Positions 31,101 through 44,660 of a DNA stretch of 64,000 nucleotides are shown piece by piece. This stretch comes from Candidatus Thiodubiliella endoseptemdiera (GTDB lineage Bacteria; Pseudomonadota; Gammaproteobacteria; PS1; Pseudothioglobaceae). Below the pieces are notes generated by a model. It worked only from the letters and a program-made list of their open reading frames with translations. It ran no database searches and was not told where the DNA came from. Position numbers and translations under genes: made by a program. The stretch's first letter is position 1; each line of letters starts with the position of its first letter. Location of the stretch: contig JACCHT010000001.1 of the NCBI GenBank assembly GCA_013416635.1, positions 930,001 through 994,000 of the forward strand. The letters run 5' to 3'.

Positions 31101-33702
31101 TGCCAATCTTGGCTGATATTGACGGGGATGGGGGACCTAGATTTGGTGGGGTAGGGGGCTGGCACCCAAATATATCAAAATACGGGCACTACTCAACCCT
31201 ACTTATGAACAAAAAATGAGATGACAATCCTTTAATGGCATTGATGCGGGGTATTCTGCCAAACCAACCCCAGCCGATATTGACGGGAGGGGACCTAATT
31301 TTTTGGTGGGAGTGATGGCACCTTTTAAAAACTATCAAAATACAAGTCCTTTTAACCCTGCTTATGAAGCAAAACTGAGATGGCAACCTTTTAAAGCATT
31401 AATGTGGAATATTCTCCCCAAACCAGCCCCACCAATTACTGATGGGACCTAGATTTGGTGTGGGGGGAAAGAATGGCACCTTTTAAAAATAAAATACAGG
31501 GACTACTTTAGCCCCCCTTATAAGCAAAACGGATACAATCCTTTAATGGGATTGATGGGATATTCTTCCAAACCAACCCCCGCCGATATTGGGGCATGGG
31601 ACTAATTTGGGGGTGGGTGAGTCTGGCACCCCTTTTCATCAAAATACGGTACTACTTAACCCCGCTTATGAAGCAAAAAATGGGATAAATCCCAATGGAG
31701 ATGTGGGGGTTCTTAGGCCAACCCCAGCCGATATTGACGGCGATTATTTAGATTTGGTAGTGGGGAGACGATGGCAACCCCCAAATATTACTACAACAAC
31801 AACCCTTCTGTAGATGGACAAGCCCCAACCCAACGGCTACTAACCATGGACTCTAAGCAATATTCCACAGGACAACGTTTTAAGAAAGGGGGTGTTATCA
31901 GCCTTTGAAATGAGGAGACCCGAAACAAAAAAACCACAGGCTCTAAAAGGGTCCCGCGGCAAAGACTTTTTTTTTGATAAAACGCCCCAACGCAGGGATA
32001 AAAACTGGGTTTAAATATAGCCCGCGGGGATAAGCCGCTACAGACTTTTATATTGACAACCCAAAAAAAGCGATATTACGCAAATAATAAAAGATGTCGC
32101 AGGTAATCACCAGATTTACCCGATGAGAGTGTTGACGGAGTATATTGAAAAACAGGTTTGGGGAAAACTTTGAGGGTATTTGGGTATGTTTCGGCCAATC
32201 TTGGCTGATATTGACGGGCGATGGCGACCTAGATTTGGTGGTGGGGGGAGGAATGGCACCTTTTAAAAACTATCAAAAATACAGGACTACTTTAGCCCCC
32301 CCCTTTTGAAGCAAAACTGAGGCAATAATCCTTTAATGGCATTGATGTGGAGGTTATTCCCCCCAAACTTTGATATTGATGGGGATGGGATTAGGGTTTT
32401 GGGGATGGGGAAGGTAATGGGACCCAAATACTATCAAAATACAGGCACTACTTTAACCCCACTTTGAACAAAACTGAGATAAACCTTTAATAGCATTGAT
32501 GGGGTTTTTCCAGACCAACCCTATCGATATTGACGGGGATGGCGACCTGGGTTTGGTTGGGGGGAGAGGAATACCCTTAAATACTATCAAAAAAACAGGC
32601 ACTACTTAACCCTACTTTGAAGTAAAAAATGGGGGATAGTAACCTTTTTAAAGGCATTGATGTGGGGGAAACTTTTCCCCACCAACCCCACCGATATTGA
32701 CGGCGATGGCGACCCAGATTTGGGGGTGGGATGAGGCACCTTTTAAAAACATCAAAATACAGGCACTACTTCTAACCCTGCTTATGAAGCAAAACTGGGG
32801 ATGAAAACCTTTTTAAAATCGATGGAAAAACTTCCTCACCAGCCTTGGCTGATATTAAGCGATGGCGACCTAGAGGTGGTGGGTAAGTATGATGGGCCCC
32901 TTTTAAAAACTACTACAATCAAAACCCGTAGATGGACAAGCTCAACAACCTTTGTTTAGATGAACAAGTTCCCAAACCCTTTTCAGAAAACCAGCGATAC
33001 CAATGTCTTAGGCGAGCCTTCAAATCTAGTAATTGATTTTCTGAAAACACAAAACAAATGGTGGCATTGTTGAAATCTGAATAGCGAGAAAAAATTGCAA
33101 CTATTAGCATTACTTGCAATATTAGCGACACAACACTCACCCCTTTAAACCCCAAATAGTTTAACTTCGGGCGTTTATTACTAAAATGGCATCAGGCGTT
33201 ATAACTGACACCTCGGGTAATGACTTTTTCAGGTTTTATAATAATTTTAGGTAAAACCTTTGGGGATTTGCATATAATTTTTTTATCGGCACCGATAACG
33301 CCGATACTATAACGGGGAGTGCAGGTGACGATACTATAAATGGCGGGCAGGCCGATACAAAATGGCGGGCAGGCGTGATATTTTTTTTTTATGCAAAAAA
33401 CAGATAATGGCGAAACACCATAACGGGTTTATATTTGGTGCTGGTGGTGAAAATTAGATTTAAAAGATTTTTTTTACTGTAGTGGTAACCAAGCGACACT
33501 TTTGCTAATATTGATAAATATATTACAGTGTCAATACTGGCACCCGGTATAAACAACGATTGATGCTGATGGAGGTTACAGATGATGTTGGATTTGGTTA
33601 CAATCTACAAGGGGTTTTTGGTATTGGTGGCCCCCTCCCTGACACAGTTGCATTAGGGCACTTTATAACTGATAATCTTATTCTTTCAAAAAGGGAAACT
33701 AA
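28126..33702 (+). pseudogene. Copy 3: shortest giant gene copy, two VCBS blocks, heavily frame-broken
   Basis: Boundaries are placed by alignment by eye: the N-terminal domain begins where copy 2 has ATG, and the end is at TAA 33700-33702. Contents: N-terminal domain (to ~28560), Ig-like domains lacking the 687-bp segment (junction near 30400), linker, VCBS blocks near 31055-31810 and 32145-32935, then the C-terminal Ig-like domain, RTX repeats and tail. Block 2 matches copy 1 block 3 blade by blade at the start (GYVSVP/ERNGT, then GGYSAP with MGEGNGT). No terminator follows, and copy 4 begins about 75 bp downstream. The tail appears to end differently from copies 1 and 2. Indels occur every few tens of bases, so no protein sequence can be trusted. 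Same expected role as copy 2, with a much shorter stalk. Confidence 0.65.
31055..32935 (+). repeat. Copy 3 VCBS blocks 1 and 2, five repeats each
   Basis: Degraded acidic motifs can be placed near 31115, 31275, 31430, 31590, 31735 (block 1) and 32208, 32378, 32530, 32695, 32850 (block 2), with the closing 'tactacaa' signature after each fifth repeat and one short linker between. Apparent spacing of 155-170 bp reflects lost bases. Confidence 0.6.
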
Positions 33703-33775
33703 TAAAAAAATTAAACTTAAAGGGAAAAAGTAAATATGTATAATTTAAAAATCAGTTATCAAAAAAAGAACAACC
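33703..33775 (+). other. Short-type intergenic between copies 3 and 4
   Basis: About 73 bp with no hairpin-T terminator. It contains 'cttaaagggaaaaagtaaatatgtat', matching the sequence before copy 6. The spacing suggests co-transcription of copies 3 and 4. Confidence 0.55.
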
Positions 33776-36749
33776 CTTGGGAAAAAAAATATTTATCAGA
33801 ACACCAACGGCTTCTTCCAACTGGTATTTGATATCACCGGATTGAATCTACGGACAAGCATTAAAAGCATCTGGAAATGGGGAGACGATGCCGTCTATGA
33901 GGACAAGGGACCAAAGCCCCTGCAAAGGCTTACTCAACAGGTGGCAAATATTCAATTTATTTAACCGGGACTTTTTAAAAACACGAACAAACACTAGATG
34001 GCAATACCTACACCTTCAAAAAAACTGTTAATATTAACGGTAAATAAAAAAGAAGAAGTCTCCTTTACAGCCTCTAATGGCAAAGGTTTATTTTGAAAAA
34101 GGTTTTGTTAAATTGATATAACCGGCAATGACGGGCTATTAAATTTAAATACAGGCGCTTTTAAGAATTTAAACCATGATATTGACAACAGTGAGTCAAC
34201 CCAGGTTTTGGGATTTGGTTTGTATTACTGATGACAATCCCCCACCGCTAAAGGGTAAGATACTATACCTTTATTTGATGAAAAAACGATTTTGATATTG
34301 TTTTCGTTACAGGCGGTCAAAAGGTACTTTTATCTGTTAATGGTTTGAAAAGGGCTATACTTTAGAAATAACCCTCCTGCAAACAGAAAGGCATAATAAA
34401 ACCTTACGTAGCCGGAGCTGCTACTTCAAATTAACACAGCACTAAATCAGTTGCCAGCAATAACAAAAGTTTTTTTACCAAGCCCCCTTTGATTATCAGC
34501 GATGCAACTGATCAACCCCAAAAATGGCGATACAATCACCTATACCTTTTCCTTTGTGAAGGTAAAAACGGTTTTTATAAAGTGTTATCAACATAGAATG
34601 GTGTATTAAGACAGGTACTAAAATTTTTGCCAGCACAACACCTGCTGATGGGGAAAGTCATACCTTTACCGTTTACCTGCAGTGACCTAGATGAGGTTCT
34701 AACTTAACGTGTCAGTGTCTGCAATCCTAATTTCGACAGTGCGGGGAATCACAGCAAAACAGCGGGAAATAACGAGCAAGCAATTGACACCCAAAACCCC
34801 CGGGAGCAAATGTGGAATATGCACCAAAAGCAAAAAACGGGAAACCCTTTTGAGGCGTTCAATAAACACGCAGGCAGTATTGCTTTATGTAAACCAACCC
34901 CTGACTCTTTTTCGATTGATATAGCTAACCGTTAGTCTTGATAGCACCAAAAAATTTTCACTATTAATCCAGGTAGTGATTTTAAAGCAAAAAATTACGT
35001 CAAAATTTTATGCAGGGACTTTTTAAAGATACTGCAGGTAAAAAATGGGGATTGACGCAAAAGGGTTGGGGCTTTTTGGTTTTTCATTCACCAACAGCAC
35101 AATGGGTAGATGCGGGTAACCCGTTAGGGCAATGGTATCAATGCCAGTGAATTAGAAAATTGCCATTCAAGGCCCTTAACAAATTTGGCGGTGGGAGGCG
35201 TTGTTATCAGTGCATTACATTTTGCGCCATGGAAAAGCCAATGACAAATTGTAGAACCAGTAACCCACCCACTTTTTTTGCCAAAGGTACCGAAGGAATT
35301 GAATGTAAAATACCGGCTTTATCGTGGGAGACCATACGATTGAGATAAATTTATTCCGGTGGTGGCACAAACGGTGGGAAACCACCCGTTTTAATTGACA
35401 CGCTGCCCCAATCATAACAGTGGGCAGTCAATCACCAACAGATGGGGAATCAGGCTTTAAAGTGGATGATGTTTTTGATTAACCATGACAACCAATGAAG
35501 CACTCGTTGCAATGCTACCGTAGCAAAGTGACCATTGGTAAAGGAATTTACACGATACCGGCAAAGGTGCCGCCAAAGAAAACGTAGATGAGTTAAAAAA
35601 ATTATTCTTTTCTTACACGTCGTCATGATAGTATCAAAAAAAGAATTAAAGGGGAATTCCTTGAAGGGGGAACCGATGTAGCAGGGAATAAGTTTCCACC
35701 ACAGCACTTATCCATTGAATTAGACCGTAAATTTTTGGTGGTACCAACATTGAACATTACACTAAATGGGGGAGATTTTTAAACGCATTGAAAAACAGCA
35801 ATGGCACTGTAACAGTTTCCACAACTGGTGTAGAAAAAATCAAGAAGTTTTAAGTTATTAACCAAAAATTATCAGGTACTGTTTCAACTAGTGCAAACCA
35901 TTATTTTTGCAGCCACAGATTTACAAGCATTAACCCATGGACAAACTTACAGCTATAAAATCAATATAAAGATACTGCTGGTAACCCAGGATAAAAAAAT
36001 AGGGATTTTAAAGTTGATCGGTTACCAACTGAACCATTACTGACAAGAAGACGCTACAGCCGAAGCACTTTTTAAAAAATCGCTTGATAGGTGCCGATGA
36101 TAACTACATTAATGATAGTGAAAAAAACGCAACCGCACCTCGGCACAGTAACTGAATAGGTACTTTAACGATTACCAAAAATTTAGTTTTTTGGGGGTAA
36201 TACAGTAGGCACACAAAAACTTCAGGATTACCAGCTGTTGCAGCTGACGGCACTTGGGGACTCACACATTCTGCTATGCCATCTGAAATTTGCCGATGGA
36301 AAAAACCCCAAAGGTGTAGAACCAGGATGGCACCAATTCAGCAAAGCACTAGCACAGCAGTAACTTATGACACCATTAACCCAACCCCAATCACGACCAA
36401 TCCATGGACTTTAAGCGATATTCCCGCAGGACAACCCGCTTTTTAAAACAGGGGATGTTTTCAGCCCCACGACAATGAGTGAGACCGAAACTTAAAACAC
36501 CACAGGCTCTAAAGTGGTCATTTCAGGCAAAGACTTTTTTTTGATAAAAAGCCTCTACAACTGCAGGTATAAAAAAACTGGTGTTTAAATATAGCGTTTA
36601 AGCTGAGGGTAGCATTGCCGCTACAGACTTTGATATTGACAACCCAAAAAGCGATATTACGCCAAATAATATAACAGATGTCGAGGTAAACCCAGTATTT
36701 ACCGCTGATAGAGTAGTGTTGGCAAGACTAAGTTTGAGTATATTTAAAA

Positions 36750-39700
36750 AAAAGGTTTGGGGAAAACCTTTGAGGGATTAGTGGGGTTTATCTCCACCAA
36801 CCCTGGGATATTGACGGCGATGGCGACCTAGATTTGGGAGGGGAGTTTTATGGGACCCTTAAATACTATCAAAATGGCACTACTCTAACCCTGCTTAGAA
36901 TAAAAACTGGGAAAACAATCCTTTGATGGCATTGATGTGGGGGGTTTTTCCGCACCAATCCTAGTCGAAATTTACGGGGATGGGGACCTGGGTTTTGGGG
37001 GTGGGTGAGATTTTTACCCTTTTAAATACTATCAAAATACAGGCACTCTTTAAACCCCACTTATGAAGCAAAACTGGAGGTAGCAATCCTTTAATGGGAT
37101 TGATGTGGGGGATTATTCCCAAAACCCAACCCCCGCGATATTTACGGCGATGGGGACCGTTGGTGGTGGGGGGAAGTATGGCATTAAATACTATCAAAAT
37201 ACAGGCACTACTTTAACCCTCTTAGAAGCAAAAAATGGATAGCAATCCTTTGATGGATTTATGTGGGGTATCGTCCAAAACCAACCCCAGCCGATATTAC
37301 GGGGATGGCGACCAGATTTGGTAGTGGGGAAAGAATGGCACCCTAAATACACAAAACACAGGCAACTTTAACCCGTTTTTGAAGCAAAAAAATGGGGAAC
37401 AACCTTTAATGGCATTGATGTGGGGGTTCTTCCTCACCAACCCCACGATATTGATGGTTTTTGGGACCTAGATTTGGTGGTGGGTAAGGGGGTGGCACCC
37501 TTTAAAATTTTTACAATCAACAAACTTTTTTTTAGATGGAAAGCCCCAACCCAACGGCTACAACTCTGGACTCTAAAATATTCCAGGGACAATCTGCTTT
37601 TTAAAGGGGGGGATGTTTTCCCGCCCAACACAAAAATGAGTGAGACCGAAACTTTAAAAACCACAGGTTAAAGTGGTCATTGCAGGGAAAGACTTTGTTT
37701 TGATAAAAACCCCCTCTACAACCAGGGATAAGAAACTGGTGTTTAAAAATGCGTCGCTGGGATAGCATTGCCGCTACAGACTTTTATATTTACAATCCAA
37801 CAAGAGATATTACGCCAAATAATAAACAAATTAGGTAATACCAATTTTCCGCTGATAATAGTGTTGGGTAAGACAAGTTTAGATATTGAAAAAAAGGGTT
37901 TGGGCAATAATCCTTTGAGGGGATTGATGTGGGGTTTATTCCACCAACCCTGGGCCCATATTGACGGCGATGGCGACCTAGATTTGGGATGGGTAGTTTT
38001 TTGGGCCCCCTTTAAAAACATCAAAATAAGGACTACTTAACCCTGCTTATGGTAAAACTGGAAACACAACCTTTTTATGGCATTGATGGGGGGTTTTTCC
38101 GCACCAATCCTAGTCGATATTGAGGCGATGGCACCTGGGGGGGTGGGTGATTTATGGCACCCTTTAAAAATATCAAAATACAGGCACTACTTTAACCCCA
38201 CTTATGAAGCAAAAAAATGGGGGTAGCAACCCTTTTTAAAGGCATTGATTGGGTATTTTTCCAAACCAACCCCAGCCGATATTGACGGCGATGGCGACCT
38301 AGATTTGGTGGTGGGGAAAGTAACCTAAATACTACAAAAAAACAGGCACTACTTTTAACCCCCGTTATAAACAAAACTGGGGATAGAATCCCTTTTGATG
38401 GCATTGAGGGGGTTTTTCGCAAACCCAAACCCCAGCGATAACCATGGGCCTAGATTTGGTAGGGGGAAAAAATGGGTTTTTAAATTAAACAAAACCAGGC
38501 ACACCCCCCCTTTTTAAGCAAAAAATGAGATGACAATCCTTTAATGGCATTTGGGGGGTTCTTCCTACCCTAGCGAATATTAGGGGTGGCGACCTAGATT
38601 TGGGGGTGGGGAAGTAAAGGACTTTAAAAAACTACTACAAAACAACAACCTTCTTTTAGATGGACAAGCCCCCCCCCAACGGCTACCAACTCGGACTCTA
38701 AGCAATATTCCCGCAGGACAATCTGCTTTTTAAAAAAGGCAGTTATCGCCCAACACGACAATGACGAGACCGAAAATTTTCAACACCACAGGCTCTAAAG
38801 TGGCTTGCAGGGAAAAGGGGCTTTGTTTTGGGTAAAAATACCCCTATAACTCAGGGATAAGAAACTGGGGTTTTAAATATTGCGTGGGGATAGCATTGCC
38901 GCACAGACTTTGATATTGACAACCAACGCGATATTACGCCAAATAATATAAAAATGTCGCAGGTAATACCAGTATTTCCTGATAGGTAAAATTATAGTTG
39001 GATATTGAAAACAGGTTCGGGCAATAACCTTTTAATGGATTTATGTGGGGGAAATTTTTTTCCCCACCAACCCCCGCCGATATTACGGCGATGGCGATGA
39101 TTTGGGGGTGGGGAAGAATGATGGCCTTAAATATATCAAAAAACAAGCCCCCACTTTAACCCCCGCTTTGGGGGAAAAACTGGAGATAGTAACCTTTTTT
39201 AAAGGAGATGTATATTCTTCCCCAAACCCAAACCCCAGCTGATATTGACGGCGATGGCGATGGGTTTGGGGTGGGGAGTATAATGGCCCCCCTTTAAAAA
39301 CTATCAAAACACAGGCACTACTTTAACCCCGCATGAAGCAAAAACTGGAATGAAATCCTTTTTAAGGCATTAATGGGGTATTCTTCACCAACCCTAGCCG
39401 ATATTGACGGGGATGGGGACCCAGATTTGGTGGGGTAAGGAATACCCAAATACTATCAAAACACAGGCACTACTTTAACCCCCCCTTTTGAAGCAAAAAC
39501 TGGGGGTAGCAATCCTTTTTAAAGGCATTGATGTGGGGATTTTGCTACGCCAACCCCAGCCGATATTGACGGGGATGGCGACCTAGATTTGGGGGGGGTG
39601 AGGGGCACCCTTTTAAAAACTATCAAAATATAGGGACACTTTAACCCTGCTTATGAAGTAAAAAACGAGCACAACCGATGGCATTGATTGGGATTTATTC

Positions 39701-42700
39701 CGCACCAACCCCACCGATATTGACGGCGATGGCGACCTAGATTTGGGGGTGGGGAGTTTGGCGGCACCCCCTTTAAAAATTATTACAATCAACAACCTTC
39801 TTCTGTAGATGGACAAGCCCCAACTCTAACAACACAAGCCAGCGTTATCTTAGAGGAAACCCCAGATTTAGTGCTTGACTTTAGTGAAAATAAAAGCAGG
39901 TAGGGGAGTATTCTATCAAGAATAGTAGCGTTAACAGTAGCAACTATTAAAAGCAGGATAAAATAAATTTAGCATTACCAATGATAAACTTATATTGATG
40001 TATCAGCATTAGGTTTAACCAATAATAAAACACCGAGGCAGTTTCTATTTAGAAATGAACCTGGGGCTATAACGGATATGGTAGGCAACGATGCACTGGG
40101 ATTGCTAAAAAAAGCAACAATGGCATTTAAAAACCCTCGTCCTTTCTCACATTGTTTGGGAGTCCATTAATTTCATTTTAAAAAACGAGAAAGATGCAAC
40201 CACACTCTCAGGCACAGTAGCGGGCAGGACCTTTTCTATTACTAAGATTGAATTTTTTTTAAGGGGTAATTCAGTAGCCAAGTTCAAGTTTGCCAAACCA
40301 GCGGATGATAAAATTGGACACTGGCAAGCCCAAAAACCAACTGATAGTTGATGGAAAACCTACACGGTGTAGAAAACAGTGATGGCACCCAAATTAAAAT
40401 TTGACAGCACAGCAGTAACTTTGACACCATTAACCCCAAATCCAACGGGCTAACTCATGGACTCTAACAATATTCCAGCAGGAAACTGCTTTTAAGAAGG
40501 AGTTATCAGCCCAACACTGAAATGAGGGGACCTTGAAACTTAATAACACCCAAAAGGGTCTAAAGTGGTCAGCAGGCAAAGACTTTGTTTTGATAAAAAT
40601 GCCTTACAACTGCAGTGATAAGAAACTGGTGTTTAAATATAGTGTTTGCAATAAGCCGCACAGACTTGAATTGAAATCCAAAAAGCGATAATTCCAAATA
40701 ATATAAGATGTCCAGGTAAGACCAGTATTTACCACTGATAGAGTAGTGGCTAAGATTAAATTTTTTAGAAAATAGGTTCGGGGAATAACCCGGGGTATTG
40801 ATGTGGGGTTTTTTCCCCACCAACCTTGGCTGACATTGACGGTATGGCGACCTGGGGGGGTGGGTAGTTTGCACTCTTAAATACTATCAAAAAAAACAGG
40901 CACTACTTCTAACCCCGTTATAAGCAAAACTGACAATCCTTTTTTAAAGGCATTAAAAGGGGAAATATTCTCACCAACCCCAGCCGATATTGACGTATGG
41001 CGATGATTTGGTGGTGGGGGAGATTAATGGGCCCCTTAAAATACTATCAAAATACAGGCACTACTTAACCCCTTATGAAATAAAACTGGGAAAAAACAAC
41101 CGATGGCATTGATGTGGGGTTTATTCCGGGCCAACCCTAGCCGAATTGAGGTATGGGGATGTTTGGGAGGGGGAGGCTGGCACCCCTACCATCAAAATAC
41201 AGGCACTCCTTAACCCTGCTTATGAAGCAAAAAAATGAGAGCAATCCTTTTAAAGGCATTGATGTGGGGTACTTCCCAAAACCCAACCCAGCCGATATTA
41301 GGCATGGGGCCTAGATTTGGTGGTGGGGAGCAGAATAAACCCTAAAATATCAAAATCAGGCACTTCTAACCCTGCTTATGAAGTAAAAACTGGAGGGAAT
41401 AATCCTTTTAATGGCATTGATGTGGGGGGTTATTCCCCACCCAACCCCAGCCGATATTGAGGGGATGGCGACCTAGATTTGGTGGTGGGTGGATAGGGCC
41501 CCAAATACTACTACAATCAACCCTTTCAATGGACAAGCCCCCAACCCCCGGGTACTAACTCATGGACTCTAACAATATTCCAGCAGGACAACTGCTTTTT
41601 AAAACAGGCGATTTTTCAGCCTAACACCCGACAATGAGCGAGACCTTGAAACTTAAAACCCACAGGCTTAAAAGGTCATTGCAGGCAAAGACTTTGTTTT
41701 GATAAAAAGCCTCTCAACTGCAGGGAAAAAAACGGTGAAATATATGCGTGGGGATAGCATTGCCGCACAGACTTTGATATTGACAATCCAAAAGCATATT
41801 ACGCAAATAATATAAAGATGTCGCAGGTAATGCACCAGTATTTACCGCTGATAGAGTGGTGTTGACCAAGACTAAGCTTGGGTATATTGAAAAAACAGGT
41901 TTGGGCAATAATCCTTTTAATGGCATTGATGTGGGGGATTTTTCCAAACCAACCCTAGCCGATATTGACGGCGATGGCGACCTGGATTTGGTGGTGGGTG
42001 AGGGTGCTGGCACCCTTAAATACTATCAAAACACAGGCACTACTTCTAACCCTGCTTATGAAGCAAAAACTGGAGGCAATAATCCTTTTAATGGTATTGA
42101 TGTGGGATATTCTTCCTCACCAACCCTAGCCGATATTGACGGCGATGGCGACCTAGATTTGGTGGTGGGTGAGAGTAATGGCACACTTAAATACTATCAA
42201 AACACAGGCACTACTTCTAACCCTGCTTATACAGCAAAAACTGGAGGTAGCAACCCTTTTAATGGCATTGATGCGGGAGATTCTCCCTCACCAACCCTAG
42301 CCGATATTGACGGCGATGGCGACCTAGATTTGGTGATGGGTGAGGCTTATGGCACCCTTAAATACTATCAAAATACAGGCACTACTTCTAACCCTGCTTA
42401 TGAAGTAAAAACTGGAGGTAGCAATCCTTTTAATAGCATTGATGTGGGGGATTTTTCCGCACCAACCCTGGCCGATATTGACGGCGATGGCGACCTAGAT
42501 TTGGTGGTGGGTAAGGATGATGGCACCCTTAAATACTATCAAAATACAGGCACTACTTCTAACCCTACTTATGAAGCAAAAACTGGAGATGACAATCCTT
42601 TTAATGGCATTGATGTGGGGCGTTATTCCGCACCAGTCCTAGCCGATATTGATGGCGATGGCGACCTAGATTTGATGGTGGGTGAGAGTGATGGCACCCT

Positions 42701-44660
42701 TAAATATTATTACAATCAACAACCTTCTTCTGTAGATGGACAAGCGCCAACTCTAACAACACAAGCCAGCGTTATCTTAGAGGAAACCTCAGATTTAGTG
42801 CTTGACTTTAGTGAAAATATTAAAGCAGGTACGGGCAGTATTCTCATCAAGAATAGTAGCGATGTAACAGTAGCAACCATTAATATCGCTAGTGATACAA
42901 ATAAATTTAGCATTGCTGGCGATAAACTCACCATTGATGTGTCAGCATTAGGTTTAACTGATAATAAATTAACCCAAGGCAGTTACTATATCACCATGGA
43001 TGCAGGCACAGTAACTGACATAGCGGGTAACGATGCTGCTGCCATTACTAAAGATACTAACCAATGGGTATTTGCAACCAAAGCATTTTCTACCACAATC
43101 GCTTGGATAGGTGCCGATGATAACTACATTAATGATAGTGAAAAAGACGCAACCGCACTCTCAGGCAAAGTAACTGGAATAGGTACTTTAACGATTACCA
43201 AAATTGAGTTTTTTGAAGGTAGTAATACAGTAGGCACAGCAATAACTTCAGGATTACCAGCTGTTGCAGCTGACGGCATTGGGCACTCGACACCCGGGCT
43301 ATGCCATCTGAATTAGCCGAGGGAAAAAACCTCCAGGGCCCAAGAAACGCTTAGTGATGGCACCAATTCAAAAATTTAGCACTAGCAAAACAAAACCCTT
43401 TGACATCATTCCCAACCCCCAGTCACGACCAATCCATGGATTTTTAAGCGATTTCCCCCCGGGCCCTCTGTTTTTAAAAGGCAGGCGATGTTATCAGCCT
43501 AACACTGAAAAAGAGCGAGCCCTTTGGGAAACTTAATAACACCCAGGCTGGGGGATGGTCATTGCAGGCAAAGACTTTGTTTTGGAAAAAAACCGCCTCT
43601 ACAACTGCAGGTGATAAGAAACGGGGTTTTTTAAATAAAATTTTCAAGCGGGAAAATAGCATTCCGCTACAGATTTTGATATTGACAACCCAACAAGCGA
43701 TATTCGCTAAAAATAAAAAGGGGGGATGTCGCAGGTAATGCGCCAGTATTTACCGCTGATAAGAAAGTGTTGTCTAAGCTTGAGTATTTAAAAAAAAAAT
43801 GGGTTTCCCAATAAAACCCCTTTTTAATGGCATTGATGGGGGAGGTTGTTCCCGAAATCTTGGCTGATATTGACGGCGATGGCGACCTAGAGGGGGGTGG
43901 GTGAGTTTGATGGCACCCCTTAAAATACTATCAAAATACAGGGCACTATTTTAAACCCCCTGCTTTAAAGCAAAAACGGGAGGTGACAACCCTTTTTTAA
44001 TGGCATTGATGGGGGGGGTATTTTTCCCACCCCAAACCCCGGCTAAAATATTGACGGGAGGGCGACCTAGATTTGGTGGGGGGGGTGAGGATATGGCACC
44101 CTTAAAAAATTTTTAAAAATACAAGCTCAAATTTAAACCCCCGCTTATAAAGGGCAAAAACTGGAGATGACAATTTTTTTAATTTTGGCATTGATGGGGG
44201 GATTTTCCAAACCAGCCCTAGCCGATATTGGGCGATGGGACCAAAAATTTGGTGGTGGGTGATATTTGGAAACCCCAAATACAAATAAAAAATACAGGCC
44301 CCACTTAACCCTGTTTGGGAAGAAAAAAACGGGAGATAAACCCCTTTTAATGGCATTGATGGGGGAAATTTTTCCCCCAATCTTGGTTTGATATTGACGG
44401 GGGTTTTTAAAACCTAGTTTTTGGGGGTGGGTAAGTATGATGGCATCCCAAATCCCAAAAAAATACAGGCACTACTTTTTAAACCCCGCTTAGAAGCAAA
44501 AACGGGAGATGAAACCCTTTTTAATGGCATTGATGGGGGGTATTATTCGCCCCAACCCTGGTTGATATTGATGGCGATGGTGTTTCAGTTTTGGGTAGTG
44601 GGTGGGGTTTCTTAAATACTACTCACAATCAACAACCTGTTTCCCCTGTAGATGGACAAG
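36750..44660 (+). repeat. Copy 4 VCBS blocks 1-6, five repeats each
   Basis: Blocks lie near 36750-37535, 37890-38665, 39010-39810, 40765-41535, 41890-42745 and 43800-44660. Only block 5 is clean, with blades GDFSKP/EGAGT, GYSSSP/ESNGT, GDSPSP/EAYGT, GDFSAP/KDDGT and GRYSAP/ESDGT. In the others, five degraded acidic motifs followed by a 'tactacaa' or 'ttacaatc' end can still be counted. Confidence 0.65.
41856..43316 (+). CDS. Clean open segment of copy 4: VCBS block 5 and mosaic long linker
   Basis: A 486-residue frame from the end of a short linker ([19 protein letters not shown]) through five complete VCBS repeats (motifs near 41962, 42134, 42305, 42476, 42647) and a long linker. The first Ig-like domain of that linker is mosaic: up to about DTNKFSIA it follows the usual linker type (VILEETSDLVLDFSENIKAG), then it switches to the type in the N-terminal Ig-like region of copies 1 and 2 (GDKLTIDVSALGLTDNKLTQGSYYITMDAG). 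Indels resume at about 43280. A start at TTG/ATG 41856 is not meaningful. Confidence 0.75.
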   Translation: MVLTKTKLGYIEKTGLGNNPFNGIDVGDFSKPTLADIDGDGDLDLVVGEGAGTLKYYQNTGTTSNPAYEAKTGGNNPFNGIDVGYSSSPTLADIDGDGDLDLVVGESNGTLKYYQNTGTTSNPAYTAKTGGSNPFNGIDAGDSPSPTLADIDGDGDLDLVMGEAYGTLKYYQNTGTTSNPAYEVKTGGSNPFNSIDVGDFSAPTLADIDGDGDLDLVVGKDDGTLKYYQNTGTTSNPTYEAKTGDDNPFNGIDVGRYSAPVLADIDGDGDLDLMVGESDGTLKYYYNQQPSSVDGQAPTLTTQASVILEETSDLVLDFSENIKAGTGSILIKNSSDVTVATINIASDTNKFSIAGDKLTIDVSALGLTDNKLTQGSYYITMDAGTVTDIAGNDAAAITKDTNQWVFATKAFSTTIAWIGADDNYINDSEKDATALSGKVTGIGTLTITKIEFFEGSNTVGTAITSGLPAVAADGIGHSTPGLCHLN

